Program-made: the position numbers and the translations under genes | Assembly: GCF_963583255.1 (NCBI RefSeq) | Contig: NC_084817.1 | Coordinates: forward strand, 11,228,121-11,292,120 | Length of the DNA stretch: 64,000 nt | Reading direction: 5' to 3' | Source: Pyrus communis | Taxonomy: Eukaryota > Streptophyta > Magnoliopsida > Rosales > Rosaceae | Part shown: positions 33,234-43,665 of the stretch, one piece after another | How positions within the stretch are numbered: position 1 is the stretch's first letter | How the letters are laid out: each line of letters starts with the position of its first letter | Notes under the pieces: generated by a model | The model's database searches: none | What the model saw: the letters and a program-made list of their open reading frames with translations, nothing else | What the model was told of the DNA's origin: nothing

Positions 33234-34101
33234 AACTTTAATCCTTGAAGAAGATTGAAATTTAAAATAAACCTGATGTTAGATTACATATTGATTCTAG
33301 TACCTTGATGTGTCCTTAATTCAAAATAATTAATGTGTATTTTATTCGATGTCTCCCATTAAATATTTAAATTTATTTCTATACACATTTTAATATATTT
33401 TTTAACCAAACAAAAGTTTTTTTTAATTTATTAATTTTATTTAACATTCTTCAAACATAAAAAACTCAATTAATGTACCTAAATGTTAGTATCAAAATGT
33501 ATGTACTGAAATGTTAGTACCGAAATGTATTATATTGAATTAATGTATTTAAATGTTAGTACCGAAATGTATGTGCTCAAATGTATGCACCAAAATGTAT
33601 TATACTAAACTAATGTATCTAAATGTGTGTACTGAAATGTATGTACTCAAATGTATATACTGAAATGTATTATATTAAACTAATGTACCAAAATGTATGG
33701 ACCGAATTGTATTATATTGAATTAATGTACCTAAATGTTTGTATCGAAATATATGTACTGAAATGTGTGTACCTAAATGTATGCACCAAAATGTATTATA
33801 ATGAATTTAATGTACCTAAATGAAGAAGACATAGTATATTGAAATATATTGTAAAATAAAAATTAATTCATCTAAATGTTTACAACAAAATATATTACGA
33901 TGAATGAAATGAAAATTATAATTATAATGAAATAAAATTAATACATTAAAATTAGGAAGAAAAAGAGAAATAATTAAAACATAAAAAATATAATTAATAA
34001 ATGAGGTGTTTAATGTATTAAGGGACTAAAATTAGATTTTGATCTTACTTATGGTTTTAGTCTAAAAGTCATCTTGGCCAATGATTAAAATGAAGTTTCC
34101 T
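33234..34101. mobile_element. 868-bp MULE-like insertion carrying a minisatellite
   Basis: It lies between two ATAAAGTAAA copies (33224-33233 and 34102-34111), a 10-bp TSD. It exactly interrupts the retroelement copy 2. The ends GGGGTTTTCTAACTTTAATC and (reverse complement of the right end) AGGAAACTTCATTTTAATCA are weakly inverted. The interior is AT-rich and non-coding, with an AATGTAT-based tandem array. Confidence 0.65.
33475..33840. repeat. AT-rich minisatellite (AATGTATGTAC-type units)
   Basis: Degenerate units of 11-14 bp (AATGTATGTACTGA, AATGTTAGTACCGA, AATGTATTATATTGA, ATTAATGTACCTA) repeat about 25 times. They give false reading frames rich in Met-Tyr. Confidence 0.8.
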
Positions 34102-34947
34102 ATAAAGTAAAATGCCAAAGCAAAGTGAGAGCTGTAACCCAAGATACAACAAGAAGCTCTTACAAACTGAGGTCCATAGGCTACAATAACAAACAACAAA
34201 AAAAAACCAAGCTACATACACCAGACCTCTGCCGCTGTCACATCCTCGGAGGAAGCCAAACTGCGAACCGAGAGAAAAGACATTAGATCCAAGTCCCCTT
34301 CACGAACCCCTGCAAATATATACAAACAAGGTATCATATGGATAGAGAGTGAGGCTAAGGGGGTATGTAAAATACCCAACACCTAGTTTCAATGGGGATC
34401 TGCATGCCAGTTGGGGGAGGGGAAGTGAGGGAGCGCAGTGGATCTAGTATCCAATTTCTCATCGGAGCCCTTTGATCGGAGTACATGGGGGATGGAGATG
34501 GAGTATCACAGCTAAGGAGAAGGGATGAATGAAAATTAAAAGACACAAAGCAGTAAAAGTAAGCGAAAAACACCAGATAAGAGGCATGAAGCTCAAATTC
34601 GAGACAAGCTCAGGGATAGTTGAGACTCGGCTCAAGGGAAACTAAGATAAACTCAGGGGAGAATCGGGAATAAGAACGTAAGAAGGAGACTGAGAAAGGT
34701 AGAGGAAAAGGAGATGGATGCAAAGAGGGGGATGAGGCAAATGAGATGAGAGGAGGAAAAATATGGAAAAGGCAAAGGAGAAAGGAAGGTAGGATGAGGG
34801 AAGAAAGAGTACCGGGCTGCCACCTACCCTAAGCAAGAGCAAAGGGCAGCGGTTGAAGCTTGAAATTGGAGGTGGAGCTTGTGGATCTGGGTTTCTAGAG
34901 AGAGAAACAAAGGGAGAGAAAAAAAAAAAAAAAACGGAAACACAATT

Positions 34948-35285
34948 CAAAAAGTACTTTTGGGCGACTTCAAAAGGAAGAATCAAGTCAAAAACCTTAC
35001 ATCATATGCTTTTTCAATTTTTTCCAAATTCAATTTTTTTAGGACAAAAAATCTCCAACCCCTACGATCATTTCTCCCTCTATGTTCTTTTATTTTATAT
35101 TCCGTATGGTTTCCTCTTTTTTCTCCTCTCGAAGAGACAAAGTATTCGCCATATACTGTTTGAGGTGTGCTACTTCTCCTCTTGGTGGGTGTTGCCTTCA
35201 ACATTTGGGGATTCTTACTAAAAAAAAATATTTATTCTTCTGTTCTTTATTGTGTAGGTCTTTACGTCATTTTACCAAGGATTAA
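34948..35285. other. AT-rich spacer
   Basis: Non-coding. The frames overlapping it have no recognisable domain. Confidence 0.4.
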
Positions 35286-35304
35286 ACTTGCTATTCAAAA
35301 TTTT

Positions 35305-35473
35305 GCTACTCAGTACTACGGTTTAATGTTATTCTTCTTTATTTGTAAGTAAGAGATCTTATGTTCAATTCTCGTCAAAGATAAAATTGAACTACATTAT
35401 TGCTAGTCCATTGTGAGTTTTAGCCACCCCTTCCTTTAATATAGATGATATCGTTTGTTAAAAAAATAAAAAA
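35305..35473 (+). mobile_element. tRNA-derived SINE, copy 4, with 19-bp TSD
   Basis: It is flanked by ACTTGCTATTCAAAATTTT (35286-35304) and ACTTGTTATTCAAAATTTT (35474-35492), 18 of 19 identical. On the plus strand: TACGGTTTAATG (box A position), TTATGTTCAATTCTCG (box B), CTAGTCCATTGTGAG, ATAGATGATATCGTTTGTT and an A-rich tail. This copy defines the full SINE length of about 168 bp. Confidence 0.85.
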
Positions 35474-35712
35474 ACTTGTTATTCAAAATTTTATTAAAAC
35501 GTGTCTGGAAAATATTAGCGGCCAAAATATATTATTGACTTATTTATTCTTTATAAATGTTGTATTTCCTAAATATTAGCCGCCAACTATTTTATTTTTG
35601 CATACTTTTGTATCCATTGACAATTATAATTATGTTAAGGGTCTTTCCTTAGGATGGGACAAATAAAATTAAAACTTATTATAATATTGAGCTTATTCCA
35701 ATACATAACTAA

Positions 35713-35774
35713 TTTTTCTTTTTAAACAAACGATATTATCCACACTAAGAGGAAGGGGGTGCGCTTAGCCTCAC
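35713..35774 (-). mobile_element. SINE copy 5, cut by the Athila-like LTR
   Basis: TTTTTCTTTTTAAACAAACG, ATATTATCCACACTAAGAGG and GCTTAGCCTCAC match the tail half of the SINE on the minus strand. The match stops exactly at the LTR start at 35775. The missing half should lie beyond the far end of the Athila-like element, outside the window. Confidence 0.7.
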
Positions 35775-37109
35775 TGATAGGAGCATATTTATGTGACTTT
35801 GTTATCTTATTTTTTTGCATTTACTTAGTTAATTTCTATTTATTATAGTAATTTAAACTATTTTCGTATTATTATAGGTCTAGTTGGTAAAGATGACAAT
35901 AAATGGTCAAATGGAGCATTTTGGAGCAGTTTTGGACTTGGATTGGATAGCATGCGTGGATAGCATATGGGCTTGACGTTTTTGGTGTTTAAAAGGTGTT
36001 AAACATGTGCTAAAATCTGGAGAAATTAAAGTTGAGGCTTGGAAGGCAAGGAATTACACAAGAAAGAGGAATCCTAGTTGAAGAGAAACATTATCTTATC
36101 ATATCTTATCTTATCTTATCTCCAGCTACAAGGAAGAATCCTAATCGCATTCTAACACTCTCTACCTGTTTCTTAGAGTCCTAAAATAATTCAAAACGCC
36201 TAATCCCTTTCCTCCTTGGATTCAGTCGTGCCCTATCTTCGTTTTAAGTTTCAATGTTTATTTTAGATTGCTTTTCAGTTATGATGAACATGTGTAAATA
36301 AGTTTCATTTTTTCTAGAGGTGAATTCGAAGCCATGATCATATGTTTTATATAAATTGATTACATCCAATTATTGTTTGATAAAACTTGAATGCGATTTT
36401 CGTATTTGGTTTATAGATAACTTATTCTTGTATGTTTATTAAGGGTGCACACCTAGTTTGCATGTAGGAATTTGATGCTACAATATAAGGGAATTTCACC
36501 TAATCTTTATGAACTTATATTTGCAAGTAGTAAAAGTCAGTAGTCATGATTGAGTTAATTAAATCCTTGGCAAGAGTATCATGCTTTCCATAGTTACGAA
36601 TGCTTTGTCAATACTTATGATTTTCACAAAATTTAATGATCTTCGAGAAGTATCTTTATCATGATTTCCATAATTAGGGAACTTGAGAGGAATAATTTGG
36701 TTGCGTCGTTGAGTCAAATTCAATGAACTTATGAAAATATGAGACTTAATTAGTGTTGTTCATAATTAATTTGGAGCATTGCCATTCATGGTTTATAGGA
36801 AGAATAACTTGAAATCAATTTGTATGCATATGATTCATGTGTGGAGAAGAATCCTTTACCTATTCTTTCACCCATATTTCATTCACAACTTGATTTACTT
36901 GTTGCCATTTACTTTTGTTTTAATTAAATTCGTCCAAAATCCCCCAAGCCATTGTTTTGTTGTTAGTTTAACTTAGTTTTCAGTTTTATATGTTTAATTT
37001 GTGTTGATTAGGATTCCTTCTAATCGCCAGAATAGAACGATCCCTACTTACTCGTACTACGATTGCATAATTTATGGGTTTAATTTGTGTGTTAGTTTCT
37101 ACCACATCA
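35775..37109 (+). mobile_element. 5' LTR of an Athila-like Ty3/gypsy element
   Basis: It starts TGATAGGAGCATATTTATG and ends TTCTACCACATCA, followed directly by a tRNA-Asp-type primer-binding site. It matches the 3' LTR starting at 43666 over the whole compared length and the related solo LTRs at 40514 and 56862. Relative to the 3' LTR it lacks about 110 bp after CGTGCC (near 36230), including a TATATATA box. Length 1335 bp. Confidence 0.85.
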
Positions 37110-37111
37110 AA

Positions 37112-37131
37112 TTTTGGCGCCGTTGCCAAGG
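37112..37131 (+). promoter_or_regulatory. Primer-binding site (tRNA-Asp type)
   Basis: TTTTGGCGCCGTTGCCAAGG follows the LTR end by one or two bases. TGGCGCCGTTGCCGGGGA is the known primer-binding site of Athila-type elements. Here the last bases differ slightly. Confidence 0.8.
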
Positions 37132-37317
37132 ATTGCTAATCACTCTATTTTTTGCTTATTTTTCTTTTGATATTTGATTTAGTTTTATTTCTTTGATTTT
37201 AGGTAATAGAGAAGCAAGACATAGCAATTGCTCATCTTCAAGCTCAAATGGCGAATCTTACTTTTCTTACATCGCAATATATCAAAAGGTCCACAATACA
37301 AAGTGTGGCTACATTAA

Positions 37318-38322
37318 GGGGGCGTTTGTTGCACCGGGCTGTCTCAAACTAGATTAGCTTCAGGGACTAAGCTAGACTGGCTTAGACTAGACTAAGTTGG
37401 ACTAACTTAGTGAAGCGTTTGGTGCAGTGTCAGATTAACAAGTAGGATAATGAAAATAATACTGTAGTTTATTGTAGAAATTAATTTATTTTTAATTTCT
37501 TCACATAATCTCTCTCTCAACTTCCCTTCTCGATCTCGAGTCCACCAGCAAGCTGCTCCATTTCCCTCATTAACTTCATAATTTCACCATCTCTATACTC
37601 ATCGCCCTCTCAATCTCAAACTTTATCTCACATCATTTGCTCCATCTGGGTCAGAACAAAAACACCACAAACACTCTTCTCTGACTTTAACTCAACATTT
37701 TCCTTACTCTACTCACTCAACTCGCTCACAAGTGGCTCAATCTCCACGACGGAATCGACTCAGCTCGGACTCCAAATCTGCCTTGCCTTACACCAGCGAC
37801 TCCACCTGCTGCTGGCAGTCCTTGGTTTCCTTGAGTAGCAGAGAATTCAGAAACTTGAGGTTCTGGAGCTTCTCGGATGGCTCATTCATGGCGGTGGTGG
37901 CGGCAGGAAATATGAGATTGGGGATTTTTTGCGGGTGATGGTTGGTGGTGGGAAATATGAGATGGTGGATTTTTTGTGGTTGATGTTGGTGGTGGGAAAT
38001 ATGAGATTCGAGATTTTAGAGGATGATGACCATGGTGAAGTGAAGCAAGTTGCTAGGGATAATTTGCAGATCTTAATTAAATCCCATCGAAATCCAAAAT
38101 TAAGAAGCCTAGAACTCATAGAGGGCCTCGCAGGGAGGAGGAAGAAGCTGGTCTTAGCAAGTACCATGGTTTGGGGAGAGCCTCGCTAAGAACCTTTAAG
38201 GAGGCCTCTAGGCCACACGAGTCTCCTTTAGTCTCACTTAACTTAGTCCCAGCACCTATCAAACATGGAACTGTAGTCCAGTTCAGTCCAGTCCCATTTA
38301 ATGAGGCCAAACAAATGCACCC
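37318..38322. mobile_element. TIR element (PIF/Harbinger-like) with a host-like insert, within Athila gag
   Basis: The left end is AAGGGGGCGTTTGTTGCACC. The reverse complement of the right end is AAGGGTGCATTTGTTTGGCC, giving TIRs of about 15 bp. Repeats of GACTAAGCTAGACTGG and CTTAGACTAGAC at the left and AACTTAGTCCCAGC / CAGTCCAGTCCC at the right form longer subterminal inverted similarity. The element interrupts Athila gag. No transposase is visible. The TSD is unclear (TAA versus TTG). The interior holds a short coiled-coil-like coding fragment on the minus strand (37889-37788). Confidence 0.6.
37788..37889 (-). pseudogene. Captured coiled-coil gene fragment inside the TIR element
   Basis: On the minus strand from 37889: MNEPSEKLQNLKFLNSLLLK, then ETKDCQQQVESLV and a stop, with ADLESELSRFRRG in frame afterwards. 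The heptad-like spacing and normal codon use suggest a piece of a host coiled-coil protein picked up by the element. The parent gene is not identified. Confidence 0.4.
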
Positions 38323-39244
38323 TTGGTGTGTGCTATAGGCAATGATATCATACTGATCAATGTTCTCAATTAATAGAGAATGGGGGATGGGAAAATGCCA
38401 ATGCTGGTTACCAAAGCCAAAATCAACCAAAGAGTGACCTGTTTTCCAACACCTATAATCCGGGATGAGGAGATCATCCAAATATGAAGTGAAGGGAACC
38501 TCACCAAACTCAATAACAAGGCGGATATAGACAGCCACCTTTAGGGCTCTATCAAAGATCATTTGCACCACCACAATCTCCCCCACAATAATTCTAACCC
38601 AATTCAAGTATGTCCATAGATCATGTTAAAATTCTACAAATACTAAATACTTCTTGTGCTTCTTTGACTCAGGATCTAGAAAACCAAGCTACATAGATGG
38701 TCGAATTGAAACATAAATTTGGACAGATTGCAGAATTCATGGGACAAATTCGAGAACAAAATGAACTATCTAGCCCAACTATTGTCAATTCGATGAAAGA
38801 TTTTGAAATCACTAAAGCTATCACTTTGGAAAGTGGTATGGAGGTTGGAGTTGAACCAAATATGTCCAAACATAGCCTAGAAGTGGACAAAGAGTTGATG
38901 TCCGAAGAGGAGGAAGAAGACTCAGCCACAGCAAGCTTAGAAGAAGCCTTGCCATAGCACCCAATCATATCTAATCCTTTTGTCGCAACAACCCTAGCTC
39001 CACCACCATCCAATTCTAGTAATGTTGTTCCGAATTCAATTATTTCTAAACTTATTCCACCAAATGTACCTTGTCCTTGCAAGTTTATGCAATCCAAGAA
39101 AGAAGAGAGTGAAAAAGACATCTTGGAAGCCTTCCGAAAGTTGCAAGTTAATATCCCGATTCTTGGTACAATAAAGCAAGTTCCAGAATGTGTTGAATTT
39201 TTTTAAAGAGCTTTGAACAACAAGAAGAAGGATTCAAAAGAAAG

Positions 39245-39585
39245 AAGTGGCTAGGGAATATCTAGAATTCATCAAAGAGGATGTACTTGAGACAACCATC
39301 CCCAAAGAAGTTGGATTTTATAACACAGGACAAGTCATTGCCCTTACACCAAATCTGGCCGAGAGTAACATTTCTGAAACTTTCGAAGTAGTGTTTGTCC
39401 TTGAGTTCTTGTTGCAGTACACAGGTAAGCCATCTCCTCAAATTTCAATTTTGTTTTCTTCTAACATGTTGTTGATTCCAATGATTCAAGCACCCACTCT
39501 AGAATTTAAACCATTACCAGATCATTTCAAGTATCACCTTTCATTCAAAGATCAACTCCATGTCGTTGGTCATAGTGAGGATTAA
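39245..39585 (+). pseudogene. Athila protease/pol junction remnant
   Basis: The product runs EYLEFIKEDVLETTIPKEVG through to APTLEFKPLPDHFKYHLSF and ends GHSED. APTLELKPLPDHLKY is the typical start of the Athila pol region before the reverse transcriptase. Directly after the stop the sequence resembles the element's 3' region, so RT, RNase H, integrase and any env-like ORF are deleted. Confidence 0.55.
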
Positions 39586-40508
39586 ATGGAGGTGTTGTCC
39601 AGCTGGAAGACGTTAAAGCAAGTGCTTCTTGAGAGGCAACCCATGTGTTTAAATAAAGAGACAATGGAATCTTCGACTCCTACAACCAAATTTGCTCTCT
39701 TTTACCTTTCCTTTTATTGTTTTTACTTTGCCATAATAGTCATGTTTGCTAGTCATCTTTCATTGCTTTCTTGTTTAAGTTTATTTTTGAAACATTGAGG
39801 ACAATGTTTGGTTTAAGTGTAAGGGGTAAACAGATTGTTTTTCATAATTTCTCTTCGAATTTCACCACCTATGACTACTAATGTTGTTATTAACTGTTTT
39901 AAAGTGATTTATTGTGCGTCACAAAAACAAAATTTGAAAAAAAAAACGAAAAAGTTTGAGAAAAAGCCAAAAAGATTCGTTTTTGTTGCTTTTTTGTGTC
40001 TTAGGATACCTTCCAACACAATGATGAGAATATTATTTTTAATTGCATAACTGTTAAAGAAAGTTACAAACATAGGTGGAAGTTTGATATGCTCTTTGGT
40101 TAATACTTAGTTGTAGTTGTCATTTATGAATCACATGTAATCACAGAGGAAAAAAAAAATCATTTTTTGTAACATGCTTGAAGGAAGACACTCAAACTAA
40201 TGCTACAACCCTGTGAGACTTGAGCCTATACTTTGTTTGGAGAGTTATTAATTTGTGTTATTCTTGTTTTCTAAAGTTGTTGCATGATCTCATTATTTCT
40301 TTGCTTGGTTGCTACTTAGAAAGCTTTTTCATCAATTTAGTTTCAAATACTAGAACTCATGCCCGTTTCGCTCAAAGCATAAAATTGATTGCATAACAAA
40401 TAACAAGATGGAGGTGTTTAGTTACCACCAGAGCCAAAAAGCGTTATCCCTTGCATATGTATTGTAGGTTTAACCCCTTTGACCGTTATTTAACCTATTT
40501 TCTTTGTT
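39586..40508 (+). mobile_element. Athila-like 3' non-coding region, left part
   Basis: AT-rich sequence with A-runs (AAAAAAAACGAAAAAG) and no domain. It follows the pol deletion and precedes a solo LTR. The matching non-coding region resumes at 42713. Confidence 0.5.
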
Positions 40509-40513
40509 AGCCT

Positions 40514-42707
40514 TGATAGGAGCAGATTCGTGCGACTTAATTAACTTGTTCTCGTGCATTTATGTTGTGTTTACTTAGCTATTTTAGTGTTTAAGGCTAC
40601 TTTTGTGTATTTTCAGATTATAAGGCCAAAGTGTGCAAGAAGATGCAAATTGGAGTCTTTTGGAGCGAAAGAGGAATGAATGAGTTGAAGACTTGAAGAA
40701 ATGACGAATTCCTACTCCAACGATGAATTCTTACCAAAACGAGGAATCCTACTCAAACAAGGTTTCCTATTTTAGGAAAGTTAATCCTAAGTTTCCCGTT
40801 TTGGTAACCTTTCCTAATCTTAAACGTCCGTATTTTCTAGCCACTTTGAAGTCCTTGTAGGCGCTTTAGGACACAAAACGAAGGCCCTAGTCACTTTGTA
40901 ACCCTTTGCCGTGCCCTTTTATTTTCTCCCCTTCCCTTGCCGTGCAAGGGGGGGCATTTGTGTCCAAAATCATTCACTTAAACCCTATTTCCTTCACCCT
41001 AACCTAACCCTAGCCGTCACCCCACAACCATCTCAGATTTTCACCCTTTTATTTCACCCTAGCCGACCTAATTGATTCACTTTAATTCATATTTTCAGCC
41101 ACCACCCTAATTCCTTCTCTAGCCGTCACATTCCCATCCATTTAATTGATCAAATCCATTTAGCCGCACCTTTTCCCTTGTGCCGCAGCCACCATAAGCC
41201 AATCTCCCATTTTTTCTTCTCTGCCGTGGTCCCCCCCCCCCCCATTTACCATTAACCATAAAAAAAAACAAAAAAAAGAAATCAAGGCCGCAAAGCCCAT
41301 TTCTTTTGTCTCACATCATTCAGCCGCAAAGGTGGATTCCATCACCTTTGATCCCATTTTTTTATTCTCTTAAAAACCGTACCCTAATTCACCTTTTGTC
41401 CATCACAGCCGCAACCATTCTTCCCTAATTCCCAAGCCGTGCATTCCACTAACAAAAATTTCCAGCCTTCCCCCATCTTCACGCAGCCACCAACTCCCAT
41501 TCTCCCATCAGCCGTGCATCCACCAACACCCAAAACCATTGCCGCAGCCTTCCTCCACCTTCCCAGCCACCTTCCACAACTCCACACACCTTCCACCAAT
41601 CTTGCCGCACACCTTTACCACCCTAAACCCATTCCCAAACCAGAAATAACATCCAAATCATCCATTTAACCTCACTGCCGCATCAAGGAGAAGAGGAAAG
41701 AGGACTTAGACGCGCAGAAATTCAAGTGGATTCGTTGGGCGTTCTAGGTGTAATCCATCCTTTGTTCTTTATGTTTAAATTCAATTTTATTTTTCTTGTT
41801 GTGAACATGAGAGGCTAAACCCCTATTTAGCTAGGGGGTGATTCGAAACCATGTTTATGCTTGCAATATGATTTGATTACTTTTGGTTGGAATTTCATGA
41901 ATGGTGAATTCAATTTGTTTAACTGCTTGATCGATAACTTATTTATGTATGTTTATTGAGAGTGCACGCTTAATTTTCATGCATGAATATGACGCTAGAA
42001 TATAAGTGAATTTCACCTAATAGTTATGAACTTATTTTCACAAGTAGTGGAGGTTGCTTATAAACAATCGCGTTAAATGAATTCTTGGCACTAGTTTCAT
42101 GCTCATCATAGTAACGAATGCCTCGTCAACACTTATAGTTTTCATGATGCTTAATGATCTTTGATTGTATCTTTATTGTGCTTTTCACGTAAAGGACTTT
42201 TGGAGAATGTTTTGAATTGCGTTGCGCTAACCCATCCAATTCATTAACTTAAGGAAAACTTGACGGTTAATTTAAGCGGACCTAATTAACCTGGGGTGTT
42301 GAGTTTCATAATTCATCGAAAGACCAACTGAAAATCAAATTGTATGCAAGTGTGACATGTGTGGAGAAGAACCTTCTAGCTAGCATTCATCCATATTTTC
42401 ATCACATTCATATTTATATTCTGCCTTTTTATTACAATCTTTGCATTTAGTTAATTTCGTCAAAACCTCAATCCCCCTTTACTTTAGTGTCTAATTTAGT
42501 TAGAAAGTGTCTTAGTTTGTGTTTATAAGTGTTTTACATTTTTTTGAGTCTAGTTTAGTGTTTTTAACGTTTGTTTACGTTTTTGAGTCAGTTTCCAAGT
42601 GATTTAGTAATCCCTCCTAATCCCCGGTCTAGAACGATCCCTACTTGCATCTTTACTACAATTGTCAAAAGAGGGTTTTAATTTGTGTGCTTAATTAGTT
42701 CGCATCA
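40514..42707 (+). mobile_element. Solo LTR (Athila-like family), perfect 5-bp TSD
   Basis: It starts TGATAGGAGCAGATTCGTGC and ends TAGTTCGCATCA. It is flanked by AGCCT at 40509-40513 and again at 42708-42712. It is related to the LTR at 35775 (shared start, shared motifs such as GTTTATTGAGAGTGCACGC and TTTCACCTAATAGTTATGAA) but longer, 2194 bp. It carries a C run at 41230-41242 and a C-rich, Pro-coding-like segment at 41000-41680 that is not a gene. No internal region remains, so it is an unequal-recombination product. Confidence 0.85.
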
Positions 42708-42712
42708 AGCCT

Positions 42713-43665
42713 GCATTATCCCTACCTAGCCTAGTATAGGAATATCCATACCCTTGTTCTTCAAGAATAGTGAAGCATGACTTATTAGGAATTCCTTTTG
42801 ATCTACAATTTGCAGAAAAAACAAGTGTGGGGGGAGGATTTATTCTTTTGAATCTAGTGAAGTAGTGTTTATGTTTTATGTTTCAAGAAAGAAGAAGAAA
42901 AATGTTGAAAAAAAAAGGTTGAAAAGAAGTTAAAATGAGTTCAAAAGTGTTGGTTGTTGAAGAAGGGTCAAAAAATATGAATCTGACCCTAAAGTTTGTA
43001 CGAATCTCCCCTTTGTGTTTATAGTTGCGTGCTGCAATCAAAAGTTGAATTCTAAGTGTTGATTTCATTACTTTGCTTACTATCACTTTAAGAACCTTTG
43101 TTTATTCTTAACCTTTCTTTGTTAGCCAATACCATAGCATCGTTACAGCCCTTAGACTTTTATCTTGATTGTTATGTGTTTCAATGTGTGGAGTCTGAAA
43201 TTGGTATGAGCATATGGAATCTCTGGTTTTTGCTTCTAAGTAGTGGCATTCTGTTCATGAGATCATATACATGTTTGTATTAATGATTCCAGAAAGTGCC
43301 TTCTCTGTTATAACATATATGAGTGCCAGTCTACATGTTTACATCAATCATCTCACATATACTTAGTAGAGGGAGTGTAATCAGAAAATCTGTGTGAAAA
43401 TAAAAAGTATATCTGGTGAGGAATTGAGTGAAATCTCTAAGGCATTTTACTACTTTCAAATCTATTTTAATTGATTAAATACGAGCTATTGAGTGGTTAT
43501 TACGGTTAAGTATAAGTTCAAAAGTAAGGATGGGTAAAATTTATGCAAGTAGTGATTTTTAAGATGTCATGTTTCACTAGAGATCGTTGAGGCAATTAGG
43601 TTTATATTTTGTTTTGTTTTCTTTGTTTTGCTCGGGGACTAGCAAAAGCTAAGTCTGTGGTAATT
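42713..43665 (+). mobile_element. Athila-like 3' non-coding region, right part, with polypurine tract
   Basis: Non-coding sequence with AAGTGTGGGGGGAGGATTT near 42822 and GCTAAGTCTGTGGTAATTT directly before the 3' LTR. The latter is a weakened form of the usual purine tract AAGTGTGGGG preceding the LTR. Confidence 0.6.

Larger units (their letters stand above)
33127..34934 (-). mobile_element. Short non-autonomous poly(A) retroelement, copy 2, split by an insertion
   Basis: It is homologous to 32106-33022: GGTCAATAGAACTTT near 33145, AACAAACAACAAAAAAAACC, CCTTCACGAACCCCTGCAAAT, GTAAAATACCCAACAC and the CT-rich 5' end at about 34915. It is flanked by CGGAAACACAATT at 33114-33126 and 34935-34947, a perfect 13-bp TSD typical of LINE-mediated insertion. 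It is interrupted at 33234-34101. Without the insertion it is about 930 bp long. Confidence 0.75.
37200..39240 (+). pseudogene. Athila-type gag remnant (interrupted)
   Basis: Coding remnants flank an insertion at 37318-38322. On the far side are ENGGWENANA-like residues (about 38380-38480), then ELKHKFGQIAEFMGQIREQN (38700-38760), DFEITKAITLESGMEVG and, near 39070-39200, FMQSKKEESEKDILEAFRKLQVNIP and IKQVPECVEFF. These match the C-terminal part of Athila gag. Stops and shifts are frequent. Confidence 0.7.

Noticed and set aside
33623..33823. Frame with repeated Met-Tyr-Asn-Val-Cys words
   Set aside because: It is produced by the AATGTAT minisatellite. A long frame is expected by chance from its near-constant period.
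38116..38607. 163-residue minus-strand frame
   Set aside because: It spans the junction between the TIR element and the Athila gag, and the plus strand there carries recognisable gag remnants.
40995..41012. Telomere-like CCCTAACCTAACCCTA motif
   Set aside because: Only two to three imperfect units inside a solo LTR. It is not an interstitial telomere array.
41384..41669. Open frames rich in Pro/His on one strand and Gly/Trp on the other
   Set aside because: They arise from C-rich low-complexity LTR sequence between the LTR ends at 40514 and 42707. No domain is seen.
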